A stretch of DNA of 64,000 bases from Paraneptunicella aestuarii (GCF_019900845.1 NZ_CP074570.1:1240001-1304000); one strand, 5' to 3'. Counted from the first letter of the stretch, positions 37,491-47,437 are shown. Notes: a model not told the origin generated them from the sequence alone. Numbers and translations: made by a program.

Positions 37491-38537
37491 TTGGATATTA
37501 CCGAACTTTTAGCCTTTAGTGTGAAGAATAATGCCTCGGATTTGCATTTGTCGGCAGGATTGCCCCCCATTATTCGTGTCGATGGTGAAATGCGTAAGCT
37601 GAATGTGCCTGAAATGGATCACAAACAGGTACACGCATTGATTTATGAAATCATGAATGATCGACAGCGTAAGGAGTATGAGGAACGATTAGAGACCGAC
37701 TTTTCCTTCGAAGTAAAAGGGCTTTCTCGCTTCCGTGTTAACGCTTTTGTGCAAAATCGTGGCGCTGCCGCAGTGCTAAGAACCATTCCCAGCAAAGTCT
37801 TGTCTCTGGAAGAATTGGGCGCACCGGATATTTTCAAAACTATCATCAATCAGCCTACCGGTATTGTCCTTGTAACGGGGGCAACCGGTTCCGGTAAGAG
37901 CACTACCTTGGCGGCGATGATTGATTACGTTAATTCGCAAAAACGTGAACATATTCTAACTATCGAGGATCCGATTGAATTTGTTCATGAGAACAAACTG
38001 AGCCTGATTAACCAGCGTGAAGTGCATCGCGACACCCACAGCTTTAACAATGCCTTGCGTTCGGCGTTACGTGAAGACCCGGATGTTATTCTGGTTGGGG
38101 AATTACGTGACCTTGAAACCATTCGTTTGGCCATTAGTGCTGCTGAAACCGGGCACTTGGTATTTGGTACGTTGCACACCAACTCAGCGCCGAAAACGAT
38201 CGACCGTATTATTGACGTGTTCCCGGCTGAAGAAAAAGCCATGGTGCGTTCCATGTTGTCGGAATCTATTCGTGCGGTTGTGTCTCAAACCTTGTTAAAA
38301 CGTATTGGTGGTGGGCGTGTTGCCGCTCACGAAATCATGATTGGTATTCCAGCGATTCGAAACCTTATTCGTGAAGACAAAGTGGCTCAAATGTATTCGG
38401 TGATTCAAACCGGACAACAGCACGGTATGCAGACCATGGATCAATGTTTACAGAAGCTGGTAGCGCAAGGCTTGATCACGCCACAGGATGCCGCTGATAA
38501 GAGCATCGACAAGAAGAGCATGTCTCCAGGGTTCTAA
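37491..38537 (+). CDS. pilT: Twitching motility ATPase PilT
   Basis: PilT is the hexameric ATPase that retracts type IV pili. From TTG 37491 (GGGAG nearby) it has 348 residues and begins LDITELLAFSVKNNASDLHLS, as PilT proteins do. Walker A is GATGSGKSTTLAAMID (about 130-145), the Asp box is ILTIEDPIEFVHE, Walker B DVILVGELRDLETI and His box GHLVFGTLHTNSAPKT. The retraction-specific AIRNLIRE (about 285-292) is present. Upstream in-frame codons before 37491 are not conserved. It pairs with pilU. Confidence 0.97.
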   Translation: MDITELLAFSVKNNASDLHLSAGLPPIIRVDGEMRKLNVPEMDHKQVHALIYEIMNDRQRKEYEERLETDFSFEVKGLSRFRVNAFVQNRGAAAVLRTIPSKVLSLEELGAPDIFKTIINQPTGIVLVTGATGSGKSTTLAAMIDYVNSQKREHILTIEDPIEFVHENKLSLINQREVHRDTHSFNNALRSALREDPDVILVGELRDLETIRLAISAAETGHLVFGTLHTNSAPKTIDRIIDVFPAEEKAMVRSMLSESIRAVVSQTLLKRIGGGRVAAHEIMIGIPAIRNLIREDKVAQMYSVIQTGQQHGMQTMDQCLQKLVAQGLITPQDAADKSIDKKSMSPGF

Positions 38538-38637
38538 CCCTGACTAATAAATGGTGGCAAGGAGTGGATATTGCTCGGTCATGAGAATATCCGCTTTTTA
38601 AAAGACTCTGTATTAGCAATGTAAAAGAGTGAGCAAG

Positions 38638-39750
38638 ATGGATTTAGAGTTATTTTTGCAAAAGATGGTTGATGAGGGAGCATCCGATTTATTTATTACC
38701 TCTGGTTTTCCGGTGAGCGCGAAAATCAGTGGCAAGATGACACCACTGTCGCCGGAAGTGATAAGCGCCGAGCAATCTCTGGAACTGGTGAAAAGCACCA
38801 TGAGCCCAGAGCAGGTTGAAGAGTTCACCAAGTCTCGTGAATGCAACTTTGCTATTGCTCGGGATGGCGTTGGGCGTTTTCGTTGTAGTGCTTTTTGGCA
38901 GCGGGATTGCGCGGGTATGGTGGTGCGCCGTATTGTCACCCAAATCCCCAAAGCGGAAGATTTAGGACTGCCCGAAGTGTTGAAAGACATCATTATGGCA
39001 AAGCGCGGTCTTATCCTGTTTGTCGGTGCTACCGGAACGGGTAAATCGACTTCTTTGGCTGCCTTGATTGGACATCGTAATCGCAATTCCTACGGTCACA
39101 TTCTGACCATTGAAGACCCGATCGAATTTGTGCATGAGCATGAACATTGTGTGGTAACACAGCGCGAAGTCGGGATTGATACCAAGTCTTTCGATGATGC
39201 TTTGAAGAGCTCATTGCGTCAGGCGCCTGATGTTATTTTGATTGGTGAGATCCGGTCGATGGAAACCATGGAATATGCCATGTCGTTTGCCGATACCGGA
39301 CACTTGTGCGTGGCGACATTGCACGCCAACAATGCTAACCAGGCCATTGAGCGTATTATGCACTTGGCTCCGCCAGATCAGCACGCCAAGTTGCGTTATG
39401 ACTTAAGCTTGAACATGCGCGCTATTATCGCTCAGCAATTGGTGCCTACCGCTGATGGAAAAGGCCGTGTTGCTGCTATTGAGATCCTGCTTAATTCTCC
39501 CTTGGTTCAGGATATGATCCAGCGTGGCGAAATTGCCGGCTTGAAAGATGCGATGAAAAAAGGCAAGGAAATGGGCATGCAAAGTTTTGACATGGCGCTT
39601 TATGAGCTGTTTAAAGAAGGCAAGATCACCATGGATCAAGCATTGCATCATTCCGATTCGCCAAATGATTTGCGCTTGATGATCAAGTTGGATAGCAATA
39701 GTGGCACGAATCTGGGCTCCTTGAGCGACGTCACCATTGATATGGATTAG
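38638..39750 (+). CDS. pilU: PilT-dependent retraction ATPase PilU
   Basis: A 370-residue paralogue of PilT that aids pilus retraction under load. It starts MDLELFLQKMVDEGASDLFITSGFP, has Walker A GATGTGKSTSLAALIG (about 131-146), LTIEDPIEFVHEHEHCVVTQREVG, and DVILIGEIRSMETMEYAMSFADTGHLCVATLHANNANQAIERI. The PilU-type C-terminus is longer than that of PilT. ATG 38638 is preferred to GTG 38629. It follows pilT by 100 bases and is likely in the same operon. Confidence 0.95.
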   Translation: MDLELFLQKMVDEGASDLFITSGFPVSAKISGKMTPLSPEVISAEQSLELVKSTMSPEQVEEFTKSRECNFAIARDGVGRFRCSAFWQRDCAGMVVRRIVTQIPKAEDLGLPEVLKDIIMAKRGLILFVGATGTGKSTSLAALIGHRNRNSYGHILTIEDPIEFVHEHEHCVVTQREVGIDTKSFDDALKSSLRQAPDVILIGEIRSMETMEYAMSFADTGHLCVATLHANNANQAIERIMHLAPPDQHAKLRYDLSLNMRAIIAQQLVPTADGKGRVAAIEILLNSPLVQDMIQRGEIAGLKDAMKKGKEMGMQSFDMALYELFKEGKITMDQALHHSDSPNDLRLMIKLDSNSGTNLGSLSDVTIDMD

Positions 39751-39853
39751 ACTTGTCGGTTGTTAATGTTTCAGGAGGAAGGTCGAGCTTTCCTCCTGAG
39801 CTACATGTTTAACATTCTTAAATACGCAATCAAATTCACTAAGGTATCGCCGA

Positions 39854-40165
39854 TTGATTAAAGTCTTCGCCAGTGAAAACCGCCTTCAAGTCCAGCAAAT
39901 TAAAGACCTGCTGGAATCCCACCATATTCCCTGCTTTATTAAAAACGAATACGCCATCGGTGCGGTTGGCGAATTGTCACCCTTTGATGCCTGGCCAGAA
40001 GTCTGGTTGACTGACCCGGAATGGGAACCTAAAGCCAACTCGTTAATTCAGGAATTCAGTTTGCCGCCAGTGACCAATGAAGATTGGTTTTGTCGTCAAT
40101 GTGGGGAACGCAACGCCTCAACCTTTGAGATATGCTGGAATTGCGGCAAAGCAATGCCAGGCTAA
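39854..40165 (+). CDS. DUF2007-type protein with C-terminal zinc ribbon
   Basis: A 103-residue protein. The N-terminal part (IKVFASENRLQVQQIKDLLESHHIPCFIKNEYAIGAVGELSP, about 2-43, then WPEVWLTDPEWEPKANSLIQEF) is the DUF2007 putative signal-transducing fold. The C-terminus has two CxxC knuckles, FCRQCGE and CWNCGKAMPG (about 79-100), likely to bind zinc. The start is TTG. It follows pilU by 103 bases and meets the convergent acr3 gene 5 bases after its stop. Function unknown. Confidence 0.85.
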   Translation: MIKVFASENRLQVQQIKDLLESHHIPCFIKNEYAIGAVGELSPFDAWPEVWLTDPEWEPKANSLIQEFSLPPVTNEDWFCRQCGERNASTFEICWNCGKAMPG

Positions 40166-40170
40166 CTGGT

Positions 40171-41199
40171 TTAACTAAACCAATGCTTGGTTCGATTAGC
40201 AAAGGCAACCAGAGATAGCATCACAGGCACTTCAACCAGTACACCAACCACTGTTGCCAGTGCTGCACCAGAATGTAAACCAAACAGAGAGATTGCAACG
40301 GCGACTGCCAATTCGAAAAAGTTAGACGTGCCTATCATGCACGCCGGGGCGGCGATGTTGTGAGGCAGCTTTAATTGTTTTGCGAGAAAGTATGCAATGG
40401 CAAAGATACCGTAGGTTTGAATGAGTAAAGGAATAGCTATCAAAACGATGGTTTGAGGCTTGCTTAAAATGGTTTCAGCCTGAAACCCAAACAGCAGAAC
40501 CACGGTAGCCAGTAGCCCTATTATCGACCAAGGTTTGAGCTTGCTAACAAACTGATTTAACTGAGAGTGATCATTGTTTTTGTCGAGCAAGGAACGAGTC
40601 AATGCACCTGCAATCAGAGGCAATAATACATATAGCACAACAGAAATCAGCAAGGTTTCCCAAGGAACCTGAATATCCGTAACTCCTAATAAAAATGCGG
40701 TGATAGGCGCAAAGGCGAAAATCATAATGATGTCGTTAATCGAGACCTGCACCAAGGTGTAGTTAGGGTCGCCTTTGGTTAACTGGCTCCAGACAAACAC
40801 CATGGCGGTACAGGGCGCAACGCCAAGAAGTATCATGCCTGCGATATATTCTGATGCAGATTGTGGATCGACCCAGTCAGCAAAAATGCCTTTAAAAAAC
40901 AGCCAGCCTAATAAAGCCATGGTAAAGGGCTTGATGAGCCAGTTAATGACCAGAGTGAGCGCTAAACCTTTGGGTTTTTTGCCTACGTCTTTGATAGCTG
41001 AAAAGTCCACTTGAATCATCATGGGGTAGATCATCAGCCAGATAAGAACGGCAACAACCATGTTCACATGGGCATATTCAATGGCTGCAATACTGGCGAA
41101 TACGCTTGGTATCAAGATGCCAAGCAAAACGCCAATCACAATGGCTACGCCAACCCAAACAGAAAGAAAACGTTCAAATAACCCCATAAAATTCTCCAA
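40171..41199 (-). CDS. acr3: ACR3 family arsenite efflux transporter
   Basis: A 342-residue inner-membrane carrier with about ten hydrophobic helices. The ACR3 signatures are [39 protein letters not shown] (about 123-161), holding the conserved Cys, and the C-terminal [27 protein letters not shown] (about 285-311) with a conserved Glu. It expels As(III) that ArsC produces from arsenate. It is the last gene of arsR-arsC-acr3, 8 bases after arsC. ATG at 41187 is an equally possible start. Confidence 0.95.
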   Translation of the reverse strand: MENFMGLFERFLSVWVGVAIVIGVLLGILIPSVFASIAAIEYAHVNMVVAVLIWLMIYPMMIQVDFSAIKDVGKKPKGLALTLVINWLIKPFTMALLGWLFFKGIFADWVDPQSASEYIAGMILLGVAPCTAMVFVWSQLTKGDPNYTLVQVSINDIIMIFAFAPITAFLLGVTDIQVPWETLLISVVLYVLLPLIAGALTRSLLDKNNDHSQLNQFVSKLKPWSIIGLLATVVLLFGFQAETILSKPQTIVLIAIPLLIQTYGIFAIAYFLAKQLKLPHNIAAPACMIGTSNFFELAVAVAISLFGLHSGAALATVVGVLVEVPVMLSLVAFANRTKHWFS

Positions 41200-41207
41200 A
41201 ATTTGAG

Positions 41208-41681
41208 TTAGTTTGCGCTTGCACCCAACGCGGTAAGCGCTTGTTTTAACTGCTCAGGTTGTTGAATATGCGCGATGTTTTTTAGAGCAGAGACTCGCTC
41301 ACTAATTTCACTCATTACAGCATGGAATGCCTTTTCGATTTCAGCATCTGTCCCTTCTATTTTCGACGGATCGGCTAACCCCCAATGGATTTTTATCGCT
41401 TTGCCAAACCAGACGGGGCAGGTTTCATTGGCTGCGCTATCGCATACCGTGATAACAACATCCGGCTCGAAGTTTTCCAGTTCGTCCCATGATTGACTTT
41501 GGAGCCCATCAATAGAAATGCCTGCGTCTTGCAGATACTTCAACGTTAGAGGATGTACTTGGCCTGAGGGCTGACTCCCCGCACTTTTTGCTTCAATTTC
41601 GCCTTGAGAAAGATGATTGGTAATAGCTTCGGACAAAATACTGCGGCAACGATTATGAGTGCAGATATATAAAATTTTCAT
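41208..41681 (-). CDS. arsC: Arsenate reductase, low-molecular-weight phosphatase type
   Basis: From ATG 41681 this is a 157-residue LMW-PTP-fold ArsC. The catalytic P-loop CTHNRCRS (about 7-14) follows KILYI, and the late Cys pair region [32 protein letters not shown] (about 75-106) contains the redox cysteines expected in thioredoxin-coupled enzymes. It reduces arsenate to arsenite for export by the neighbouring Acr3. The frame is open 10 codons further upstream. Confidence 0.93.
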   Translation of the reverse strand: MKILYICTHNRCRSILSEAITNHLSQGEIEAKSAGSQPSGQVHPLTLKYLQDAGISIDGLQSQSWDELENFEPDVVITVCDSAANETCPVWFGKAIKIHWGLADPSKIEGTDAEIEKAFHAVMSEISERVSALKNIAHIQQPEQLKQALTALGASAN

Positions 41682-41732
41682 GCCTGATTTTCTCTTGATT
41701 ATCGCCTTCACTTGATTATCGTCTTCACTTGC

Positions 41733-42092
41733 TTACGCAGGCTGACATCGTGTTTGGCTGGTTTGAGCCTTTTCCATACGCGCGATCACTTGTTCTAAAT
41801 AGTCCGTTGAATGTTTCGCGGTGTTACGTAACACGTCTTTGCACCAGTTGGGAAGTACAGGATTCAGCTGATAGTAAACCCACTTGCCGCGTCTCTCATC
41901 CTGCAACAAGCCGCATTTTCGTAGTTCTGCCAGATGTCTCGATACTTTCGGTTGAGACAGTTCCAGCGCGGATGTCAGGTCACAAACACAAAGCTCTGAA
42001 TACATGAGTATCAGCAGCAAGCATTTCAGCCGGGTGTCGTCGGCCAGGCATTTGTAAAATGCGACCGGATCCTCAATAGCTGCAATAGGCAA
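41733..42092 (-). CDS. arsR: ArsR family metalloregulator
   Basis: A 119-residue winged-helix repressor. The metal site is ELCVCDLTSALELSQPKVSRHLAELRKCGLL (about 31-61): CVC is the ArsR thiolate pair for As(III), followed by the recognition helix and then the wing DERRGKWVYYQL. It heads the arsR-arsC-acr3 operon and should bind the palindrome 40 bases upstream. Start ATG 42092. Confidence 0.93.
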   Translation of the reverse strand: MPIAAIEDPVAFYKCLADDTRLKCLLLILMYSELCVCDLTSALELSQPKVSRHLAELRKCGLLQDERRGKWVYYQLNPVLPNWCKDVLRNTAKHSTDYLEQVIARMEKAQTSQTRCQPA

Positions 42093-42134
42093 ATGGGCAT
42101 ACTCACTTCAAATAACATATGCGGGAAATCATAT

Positions 42135-42150
42135 ATATGAAATTTCATAT
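42135..42150 (-). promoter_or_regulatory. Palindrome upstream of arsR, likely ArsR operator
   Basis: ATATGAAATTTCATAT at 42135-42150 is a perfect 16-base palindrome about 42 bases before the arsR start, in AT-rich sequence. Its dyad symmetry and position fit a dimeric ArsR operator. Confidence 0.7.
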
Positions 42151-42229
42151 GTAAAGTGATGTTTTTATGACATGGGGATTTGTATCAGGGAATTGCTGCG
42201 AACCGGCCTATAAACTGTCTGGTTGATAC

Positions 42230-42658
42230 TCAGGAATATTGGGCTTCCAGCCAACTTTCAATAATCAGGCAAGCGGAGACACTGTCGATTTTTCCCTTTT
42301 CCAGCTTTTTATAACCGCCCAGTTCGAACAACCTGGCTTTGGCGTCGGTTGTGGTCAGGCGTTCATCGTAGGTCTCGACAGGGATTTTAAATTTGTTGTG
42401 CAGGCGGTTGGCGAACTTCTTTGCGGCAAAGGTCACTTGCTGAGTCGTGCCATCCATATTGAGCGGAAGACCCACTACAACAATATTGGGTTTCCATTCA
42501 TCATAAATAGCAGCGATGGCATCCCAATCTGGAATACCATCTCTTGCTTTTAATGCGGGAAGAGGCGAGGCGGTTCCTGTTACCTCTTGTCCAATTGCGA
42601 CACCAATACTTTTGCTACCGAAGTCAAATCCCAAAATACTACGATTGGTTTGTGTCAA
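42230..42658 (-). CDS. ruvX: Putative pre-16S rRNA nuclease / Holliday junction resolvase-like YqgF
   Basis: From TTG 42658, preceded by AAGGA at good spacing, this gives 142 residues, the normal family length. The RNase H-like fold shows [17 protein letters not shown] (about 8-24), [15 protein letters not shown] (about 63-77) and [16 protein letters not shown] (about 100-115) with the acidic active-site residues. YqgF trims the 5' end of 16S rRNA. The gene lies directly behind algH in the rsmE-gshB-algH-ruvX order. The longer open frame would overlap algH and is rejected. Confidence 0.93.
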   Translation of the reverse strand: MTQTNRSILGFDFGSKSIGVAIGQEVTGTASPLPALKARDGIPDWDAIAAIYDEWKPNIVVVGLPLNMDGTTQQVTFAAKKFANRLHNKFKIPVETYDERLTTTDAKARLFELGGYKKLEKGKIDSVSACLIIESWLEAQYS

Positions 42659-42687
42659 TTGGACATCCTTTTTGAATGAATCGTTGT

Positions 42688-43248
42688 TTATGCGTGTCCG
42701 GCATAGGGCGACAGTCGCCAAATATCGATACCCAGTTTATCAATTGCCGCTTGCCATTTATTCTCGACGGGCACTTTAAACAGAATATTTTTATCTGCTT
42801 CTACCGTTAGCCAGGAATTGTCTTCCAATTCTTTTTCAAGTTGACCGGCAGACCAGCCTGAATAGCCTAGCGCAATGATGGAATCTTCTGGCCCTTGATC
42901 ATTACCAATCACATCAAGAATATCTTTTGAAGTGGTGATCATAATCTCGGAATCGAGCTTCATGCTTGAACTCCAGCCAATCTGTGTGGAGTGCAAAATA
43001 AAACCACGATCTCGGCTAACTGGCCCACCCATCATCACAGGATTATTGGCGTGGAAATGATCCACTGGGCCTGCTGTTTCGGTCATACCCATGAGCTCTT
43101 CCAGAGTCATACCAGCCAGTTGATTTACCACAATGCCCATCGCGCCTTCTTCAGTATGTTCAATGATATATGCCACCGATCGAGAGAAGTACGAACCTTC
43201 CAAAGATGGGGTAGCAATTAGAAGATGATTCTGTAAGCTTTTGTGCAT
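42688..43248 (-). CDS. algH: YqgE/AlgH family protein (UPF0301)
   Basis: A 186-residue protein of the AlgH family: [40 protein letters not shown] (about 4-43), the conserved [22 protein letters not shown] (about 64-85) and [25 protein letters not shown] (about 126-150). It was described as a transcriptional regulator of alginate in Pseudomonas, but no DNA-binding domain is visible, and the role is unclear. It sits between gshB and ruvX as in many gammaproteobacteria. Confidence 0.95.
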   Translation of the reverse strand: MHKSLQNHLLIATPSLEGSYFSRSVAYIIEHTEEGAMGIVVNQLAGMTLEELMGMTETAGPVDHFHANNPVMMGGPVSRDRGFILHSTQIGWSSSMKLDSEIMITTSKDILDVIGNDQGPEDSIIALGYSGWSAGQLEKELEDNSWLTVEADKNILFKVPVENKWQAAIDKLGIDIWRLSPYAGHA

Positions 43249-43299
43249 ATTAACGCCTCTAAGTTGAGCCTGCTGATATGAATGCCTTGTTCGACTTAA

Positions 43300-44265
43300 C
43301 TATAGTCCTTTCTGGGGGCTTTTGAGACATTTTTCAATGGCGTCAAATAATTTGCCCGTAATGCTGATGTCGTAAGCCGCTTCGATCTCCTGAACACAGG
43401 TTGGGCTGGTAACATTGATCTCGGTGATCCTGTCGCCAATCACATCAAGGCCAATAAACAACAAGCCTTGAGCGCGTAAAACCGGGGCAACGGTTTCAGC
43501 CAGTTTTCGGTCGCTTTCAGAAATCGGTTGTGGACGCCCAGTACCGCCAGCCGCCAAATTGCCACGAGTTTCTCCAGCCGAAGGCAAGCGCGCCAGGCAA
43601 TAAGGCATGACTTCGCCATCAACGATCAGAATACGTTTGTCACCGTCTTTAATGGCTGGTAGGTATTCCTGAAACATGGCATAACGAGTGCCATGTTGAG
43701 TTAGTGTTTCGATGATAACGCCAAGGTTATTGCCGTCTGCTTTCACGCGAAAAATCGAAGCGCCGCCCATGCCGTCCAAAGGTTTGCAAATCATATCTGT
43801 ATGCTTGGCATGAAACTCACGAATAAGCTTGGCATTGCGCGTTACCAGCGTATCGGGAATGAGGTCAGGGAAAAACGAGGTGGCGAGCTTTTCATTAATA
43901 TCACGCAATGCCCGGGTTTTATTCACCACCAATGTGCCAAGGCTTTCCGCCAGTTCCAGCATTTGAGTGGCATACAGGAATTCACCATCAAATGGAGGAT
44001 CCTTACGCATTAAGATCACATCTAAACTGTCCAGGCCAATATGTTGGGCTTCGCCAAGGGTAAACCAGTTTTCGGGATCGCGTTTAACTGACAGAGAATG
44101 AGCGATGGCATTAGGATGACCGTTAATCAGATACAGCCCAGACATTTCAATATAATAGAGTTCATAGCCACGGCTTTGCGCTTGCAATAGCATAGCGAAG
44201 CTGGTGTCTTTTTTGATATTGATGGATTGAATAGGATCCATCACGATGCCAAGTTTGATGCTCAA
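43300..44265 (-). CDS. gshB: Glutathione synthase
   Basis: A 321-residue ATP-grasp enzyme joining gamma-glutamylcysteine and glycine. IKLGIVMDPIQSINIKKDTSFAML is the typical start. LMRKDPPFDGEFLYATQMLELAE (about 85-107), ICKPLDGMGGASIFRV (about 155-170) and the C-terminal GLLFIGLDVIGDRITEINVTSPTCVQEIE (about 268-296) are conserved. It follows rsmE by about 250 bases and precedes algH by about 50. Confidence 0.97.
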   Translation of the reverse strand: MSIKLGIVMDPIQSINIKKDTSFAMLLQAQSRGYELYYIEMSGLYLINGHPNAIAHSLSVKRDPENWFTLGEAQHIGLDSLDVILMRKDPPFDGEFLYATQMLELAESLGTLVVNKTRALRDINEKLATSFFPDLIPDTLVTRNAKLIREFHAKHTDMICKPLDGMGGASIFRVKADGNNLGVIIETLTQHGTRYAMFQEYLPAIKDGDKRILIVDGEVMPYCLARLPSAGETRGNLAAGGTGRPQPISESDRKLAETVAPVLRAQGLLFIGLDVIGDRITEINVTSPTCVQEIEAAYDISITGKLFDAIEKCLKSPQKGL

Positions 44266-44460
44266 GGTTTAATCCCCGTCAATTGCTTGATTGATAGTTG
44301 ATGATACAACGAAATGAACTTAAAGATTGGTGCAGGTTGATATTATTCAAGCGCCAAAGTGCCAGAAAAGATGTAACAAGATTCGATCCTGAGACGTCAT
44401 TTTAGATGTTATTTCCGGTTTGAGATTTTTAACGCTGTGCTTAAATCCAATCGTTAAAAT

Positions 44461-44483
44461 AAGCGTCATGAAGGCTGACGCTT
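44461..44483 (-). terminator. Probable terminator of rsmE
   Basis: AAGCGTCA (44461-44468) and TGACGCTT (44476-44483) form an 8-base perfect stem, 36 bases after the rsmE stop on the minus strand. The following T-rich stretch is short (ATTTTA). It may allow partial read-through into gshB. Confidence 0.55.
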
Positions 44484-44519
44484 AATCTTAATTTCGGTTT
44501 TTTCATTTCATTTCTGATT

Positions 44520-45248
44520 TTACAAATCGCCAAAATGACTTTGCAGTACGGTGATGGCTGCCAGAGCTGCGGTTTCTGTTCTTAGTACGCGAGGGCCAAG
44601 CAACGCTGCATTAAATCCGCTTTCACTACTTTGGTAGATTTCGTTATCCGACAAACCACCTTCTGGGCCTATGAGCAAACGGAAGCCATGCTGATTCGGT
44701 TTAAATTCACGTATGGTTTTTTCTGCTTTGGGATCCAGTGTCAGGCGTAATTGCTGGGTCGATTGGCTCAGCCATTCGTGCAGCGTAATCGCTTCGTGCA
44801 GTGTAGGAACCACATTCCTGCCACACTGTTCACACGCCGATGTAATCACTTTAAACCAGTGTTGTTGCTTCTTGTCCCAACGCTCTGCATTGAGCTTAAT
44901 TGGACAACGTTCAGTAATGATGGGCGTGATTTCTGTCACCCCCAATTCCACCGATTTTTGCAATACAAAGTCCATGCGCTCACCTTTGGAAATACCTTGT
45001 CCAAGGTGAATCGGTAAGGGAGATTCTACGCTCATAGTGAGCTGAGCTTCTATCAAGGCACTGGCTTGGCGCTTTGATTCCATCTGCAATGTTGCACTGT
45101 ATTCATTACCGTCCCCATTGAACAAAATAATGGGATGGCCTTCTTTTAGCCTTAATACTGTTAGTAAATGCTTACTTGCTTCTTGTGTTAGGTCAATCGT
45201 CTGGTCAACGATAATGCTGTTGGGATGAAAAATTCTGGGAATACGCAT
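44520..45248 (-). CDS. rsmE: 16S rRNA m3U1498 methyltransferase
   Basis: A 242-residue SPOUT methyltransferase. The N-terminal PUA-like part is followed by QGISKGERMDFVLQKSVELGVTEITPIITERC (about 88-119), a strong RsmE signature. The knotted S-adenosylmethionine site is LLIGPEGGLSDNEI (about 188-201) and LGPRVLRTETAALAAITVLQ (about 215-234). It methylates U1498 of 16S rRNA. It begins the operon with gshB, algH and ruvX. Confidence 0.96.
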   Translation of the reverse strand: MRIPRIFHPNSIIVDQTIDLTQEASKHLLTVLRLKEGHPIILFNGDGNEYSATLQMESKRQASALIEAQLTMSVESPLPIHLGQGISKGERMDFVLQKSVELGVTEITPIITERCPIKLNAERWDKKQQHWFKVITSACEQCGRNVVPTLHEAITLHEWLSQSTQQLRLTLDPKAEKTIREFKPNQHGFRLLIGPEGGLSDNEIYQSSESGFNAALLGPRVLRTETAALAAITVLQSHFGDL

Positions 45249-45439
45249 AACTGTCTACTTTTCCGTGCTGAACGCTTGCTGTTTAGGGGAACCTCTACTG
45301 ACCGAAAGTGGTGTAAAAATTGTGTCAAAACGCAACAAGTGTCTATATAACGGCGGGTAAAAATAATAAACTAAAACTCATTTTCGGATTGCTAATACTG
45401 TGGCACTCTTGCCCTTCATTGTAAATAGAGACGAGCACA

Positions 45440-46324
45440 ATGGAATACATTATTGAAGTTGACGGTTTGGCCAAGTCCTTTCAAGGAATGACCGCCGTTA
45501 ACCATATTAGTTTTAAAGTGAAAAAGGGTCAGTGCTTTGGTTTGTTAGGGCCAAATGGTGCTGGCAAGACCACAACCATTGAAATGCTGGAAGGCATTCT
45601 CCCCAAAGATGCAGGCACCATTAAATATCATGGTGAAGAGATGACCCGTGAAGCCTTGCATAAAATCGGTATTCAATTTCAGCATACAGCGTTGCAGGAT
45701 TTTCTGACCACGCGCGATACCTTGAAGCTGTTTGCGGCTTTTTATAATAACCCGGTTCCTGAAGCTGAGCTTATCAAGCTGTGCGACCTTCAAGAGTTTA
45801 TTGATCGTGACCATCGCAAATTATCGGGTGGTCAGCGTCAGAGATTATTATTGGCTCTAGCCTTGGTGAACGACCCCGATGTACTGTTCCTAGATGAACC
45901 AACTACCGGAATGGATCCTCATGCTCGTCGTAAGTTCTGGGACTTGATCAATGGCATTAAGCATCAGGGTAAAACCATTATTTTGACCACTCACTATATG
46001 GATGAAGCGGAATATCTGTGTGATGAAATCGTGATTATGGATAAGGGAGCTATTATTGAAAGCGGGCACCCCAATTCTTTATTGGCCAAGCACTTTACAG
46101 GTGCATTGATTCGTCTTGATCCTCAAGAATTGCCTGAATCTATTCATACACGTTATCAAGTTACCAGTACCGAAGGTTTCTGCGAATTTGCCACAGACAA
46201 TGTGCAACGTGCGATTCAAGAACTCACTTCTGAGAATATTTCTTTGGAGGGTATGCATATCAAGTCTGCCAACCTGGATGACTTGTTTTTGAAATTAACT
46301 GGCCAGCAGTTGGAGGAAGTCTAA
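45440..46324 (+). CDS. ABC transporter ATP-binding subunit (ABC-2 exporter)
   Basis: A 294-residue ATPase of the DrrA/CcmA/NodI-like group. Walker A is GLLGPNGAGKTTTIEML (about 34-50), the signature LSGGQRQRLLLALALV (about 126-141) and Walker B DVLFLDEPTTGMDPHARR (about 147-164), with H-loop LTTHYMDEAEYLCDE. The C-terminal accessory region ends DDLFLKLTG. It overlaps the permease gene by one base, so the two form an exporter. Substrate unknown. Confidence 0.93.
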   Translation: MEYIIEVDGLAKSFQGMTAVNHISFKVKKGQCFGLLGPNGAGKTTTIEMLEGILPKDAGTIKYHGEEMTREALHKIGIQFQHTALQDFLTTRDTLKLFAAFYNNPVPEAELIKLCDLQEFIDRDHRKLSGGQRQRLLLALALVNDPDVLFLDEPTTGMDPHARRKFWDLINGIKHQGKTIILTTHYMDEAEYLCDEIVIMDKGAIIESGHPNSLLAKHFTGALIRLDPQELPESIHTRYQVTSTEGFCEFATDNVQRAIQELTSENISLEGMHIKSANLDDLFLKLTGQQLEEV

Positions 46325-47382
46325 TGGGATCATTTCGTAGTGCCTGGAATCGCTTTTATGCCATGTTTAAGGCTCGAAATCTGGAGTTCTTCCGAGACAG
46401 AGGCTCACTTGCCTGGTCGATACTGTTTCCTATTGTGATTTTAGCGGGTATCGCTTTCGCTTTTGACGGCGATGGTCAAACCCAGTTTAAGATCGGCGTG
46501 ATGGACAGTGTTCCTGAACAAGCGAAAGCTGAGGGCGTAAGTAATAACGATGCCAAAACTAACTTCTATGGTTTGAAGTATCTGGAGTTTGTGGTTTATA
46601 ACGATTTGCAAAACGCACAGGAAAAAGTGCAAAAGCACGCCATAGATATCTTGATTGATCATCAGAGTAAACAATATTGGATTAACCAATCTTCACCGCA
46701 GGGTTATTTTGTTGAACAGCTTTTACTTGGGCATGACGACAACTATCAACGTGTGACCTTAGATGGTAAAGAAGTGCGTTATATCGACTGGTTGCTGCCC
46801 GGAATATTGGGCATGAACATGATGTTCAGTAGTTTGCTTGGCGTGTCTCATTCCATTGTGCGTTATCGTAAAAACTCGGTCTTAAAACGTTTGAAAGCGA
46901 CGCCCTTAAGAGCCATTGAGTTTGTGTTTGCTCAGATCATGTCACGCTTGTTCATTGTATTGGTGATGTCGGCTTTTGTTTTCGTAGTCTGCGATTTAAT
47001 GTTCGATTTCTACATGATTGGAAGCTATTTAGACCTGTTGGTCATTGGTGTTCTGGGTAGCTTATGTATGATTTCTCTTGGACTGCTGGTGGCAAGTCGT
47101 AGCCGAAGTGAAGAACTGACAGGCGGTATCATGAACGTGATCACCTGGCCTATGATGATCTTGTCTGGGGTGTGGTTTTCGCTGGAAGGTGCGCCAGAGG
47201 CTGTCGTTCAGTTATCACAGGTATTCCCTTTAACTCATGTGTTAAATGGTGCCAGAGCAATCATGACCGACGGCTCTTCGCTATGGGATCTGCAATTTGA
47301 AGTGGGATTGCTATTAGTGCTAACCGTTATTTTTATGACGCTATGTTCCTGGCTGTTCCGATGGGAAGGCGACGGGCGGTAG
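46324..47382 (+). CDS. ABC-2 type transporter permease
   Basis: A 352-residue membrane protein. A first helix (about 25-43) is followed by a soluble loop (about 45-150) and then five helices near 155-350, the ABC-2 layout. LLPGILGMNMMFSSLLGVSHSIVRYRKNSVLKRLKATPLRAIEFVFAQIMSRL (about 156-208) is typical of the family. It is coupled to the ATPase by a 1-base overlap and ended by a strong terminator. Confidence 0.92.
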   Translation: MGSFRSAWNRFYAMFKARNLEFFRDRGSLAWSILFPIVILAGIAFAFDGDGQTQFKIGVMDSVPEQAKAEGVSNNDAKTNFYGLKYLEFVVYNDLQNAQEKVQKHAIDILIDHQSKQYWINQSSPQGYFVEQLLLGHDDNYQRVTLDGKEVRYIDWLLPGILGMNMMFSSLLGVSHSIVRYRKNSVLKRLKATPLRAIEFVFAQIMSRLFIVLVMSAFVFVVCDLMFDFYMIGSYLDLLVIGVLGSLCMISLGLLVASRSRSEELTGGIMNVITWPMMILSGVWFSLEGAPEAVVQLSQVFPLTHVLNGARAIMTDGSSLWDLQFEVGLLLVLTVIFMTLCSWLFRWEGDGR

Positions 47383-47411
47383 TCTGTAAGTGGTGAAGAT
47401 GAATTTGCGAT

Positions 47412-47437
47412 AAGGGTAGCGGTTGCTACCCTTTTTT
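47412..47437 (+). terminator. Rho-independent terminator of the ABC exporter operon
   Basis: AAGGGTAGC (47412-47420) and GCTACCCTT (47425-47433) pair perfectly over a GGTT loop, with a T run to 47437. It marks the end of the core genome before the integron remnant. Confidence 0.92.

Noticed and set aside
42659..42721. Longer N-terminus of ruvX
   Set aside because: It would overlap algH and lacks similarity to the family; the TTG at 42658 has a good ribosome-binding site and gives the normal length.
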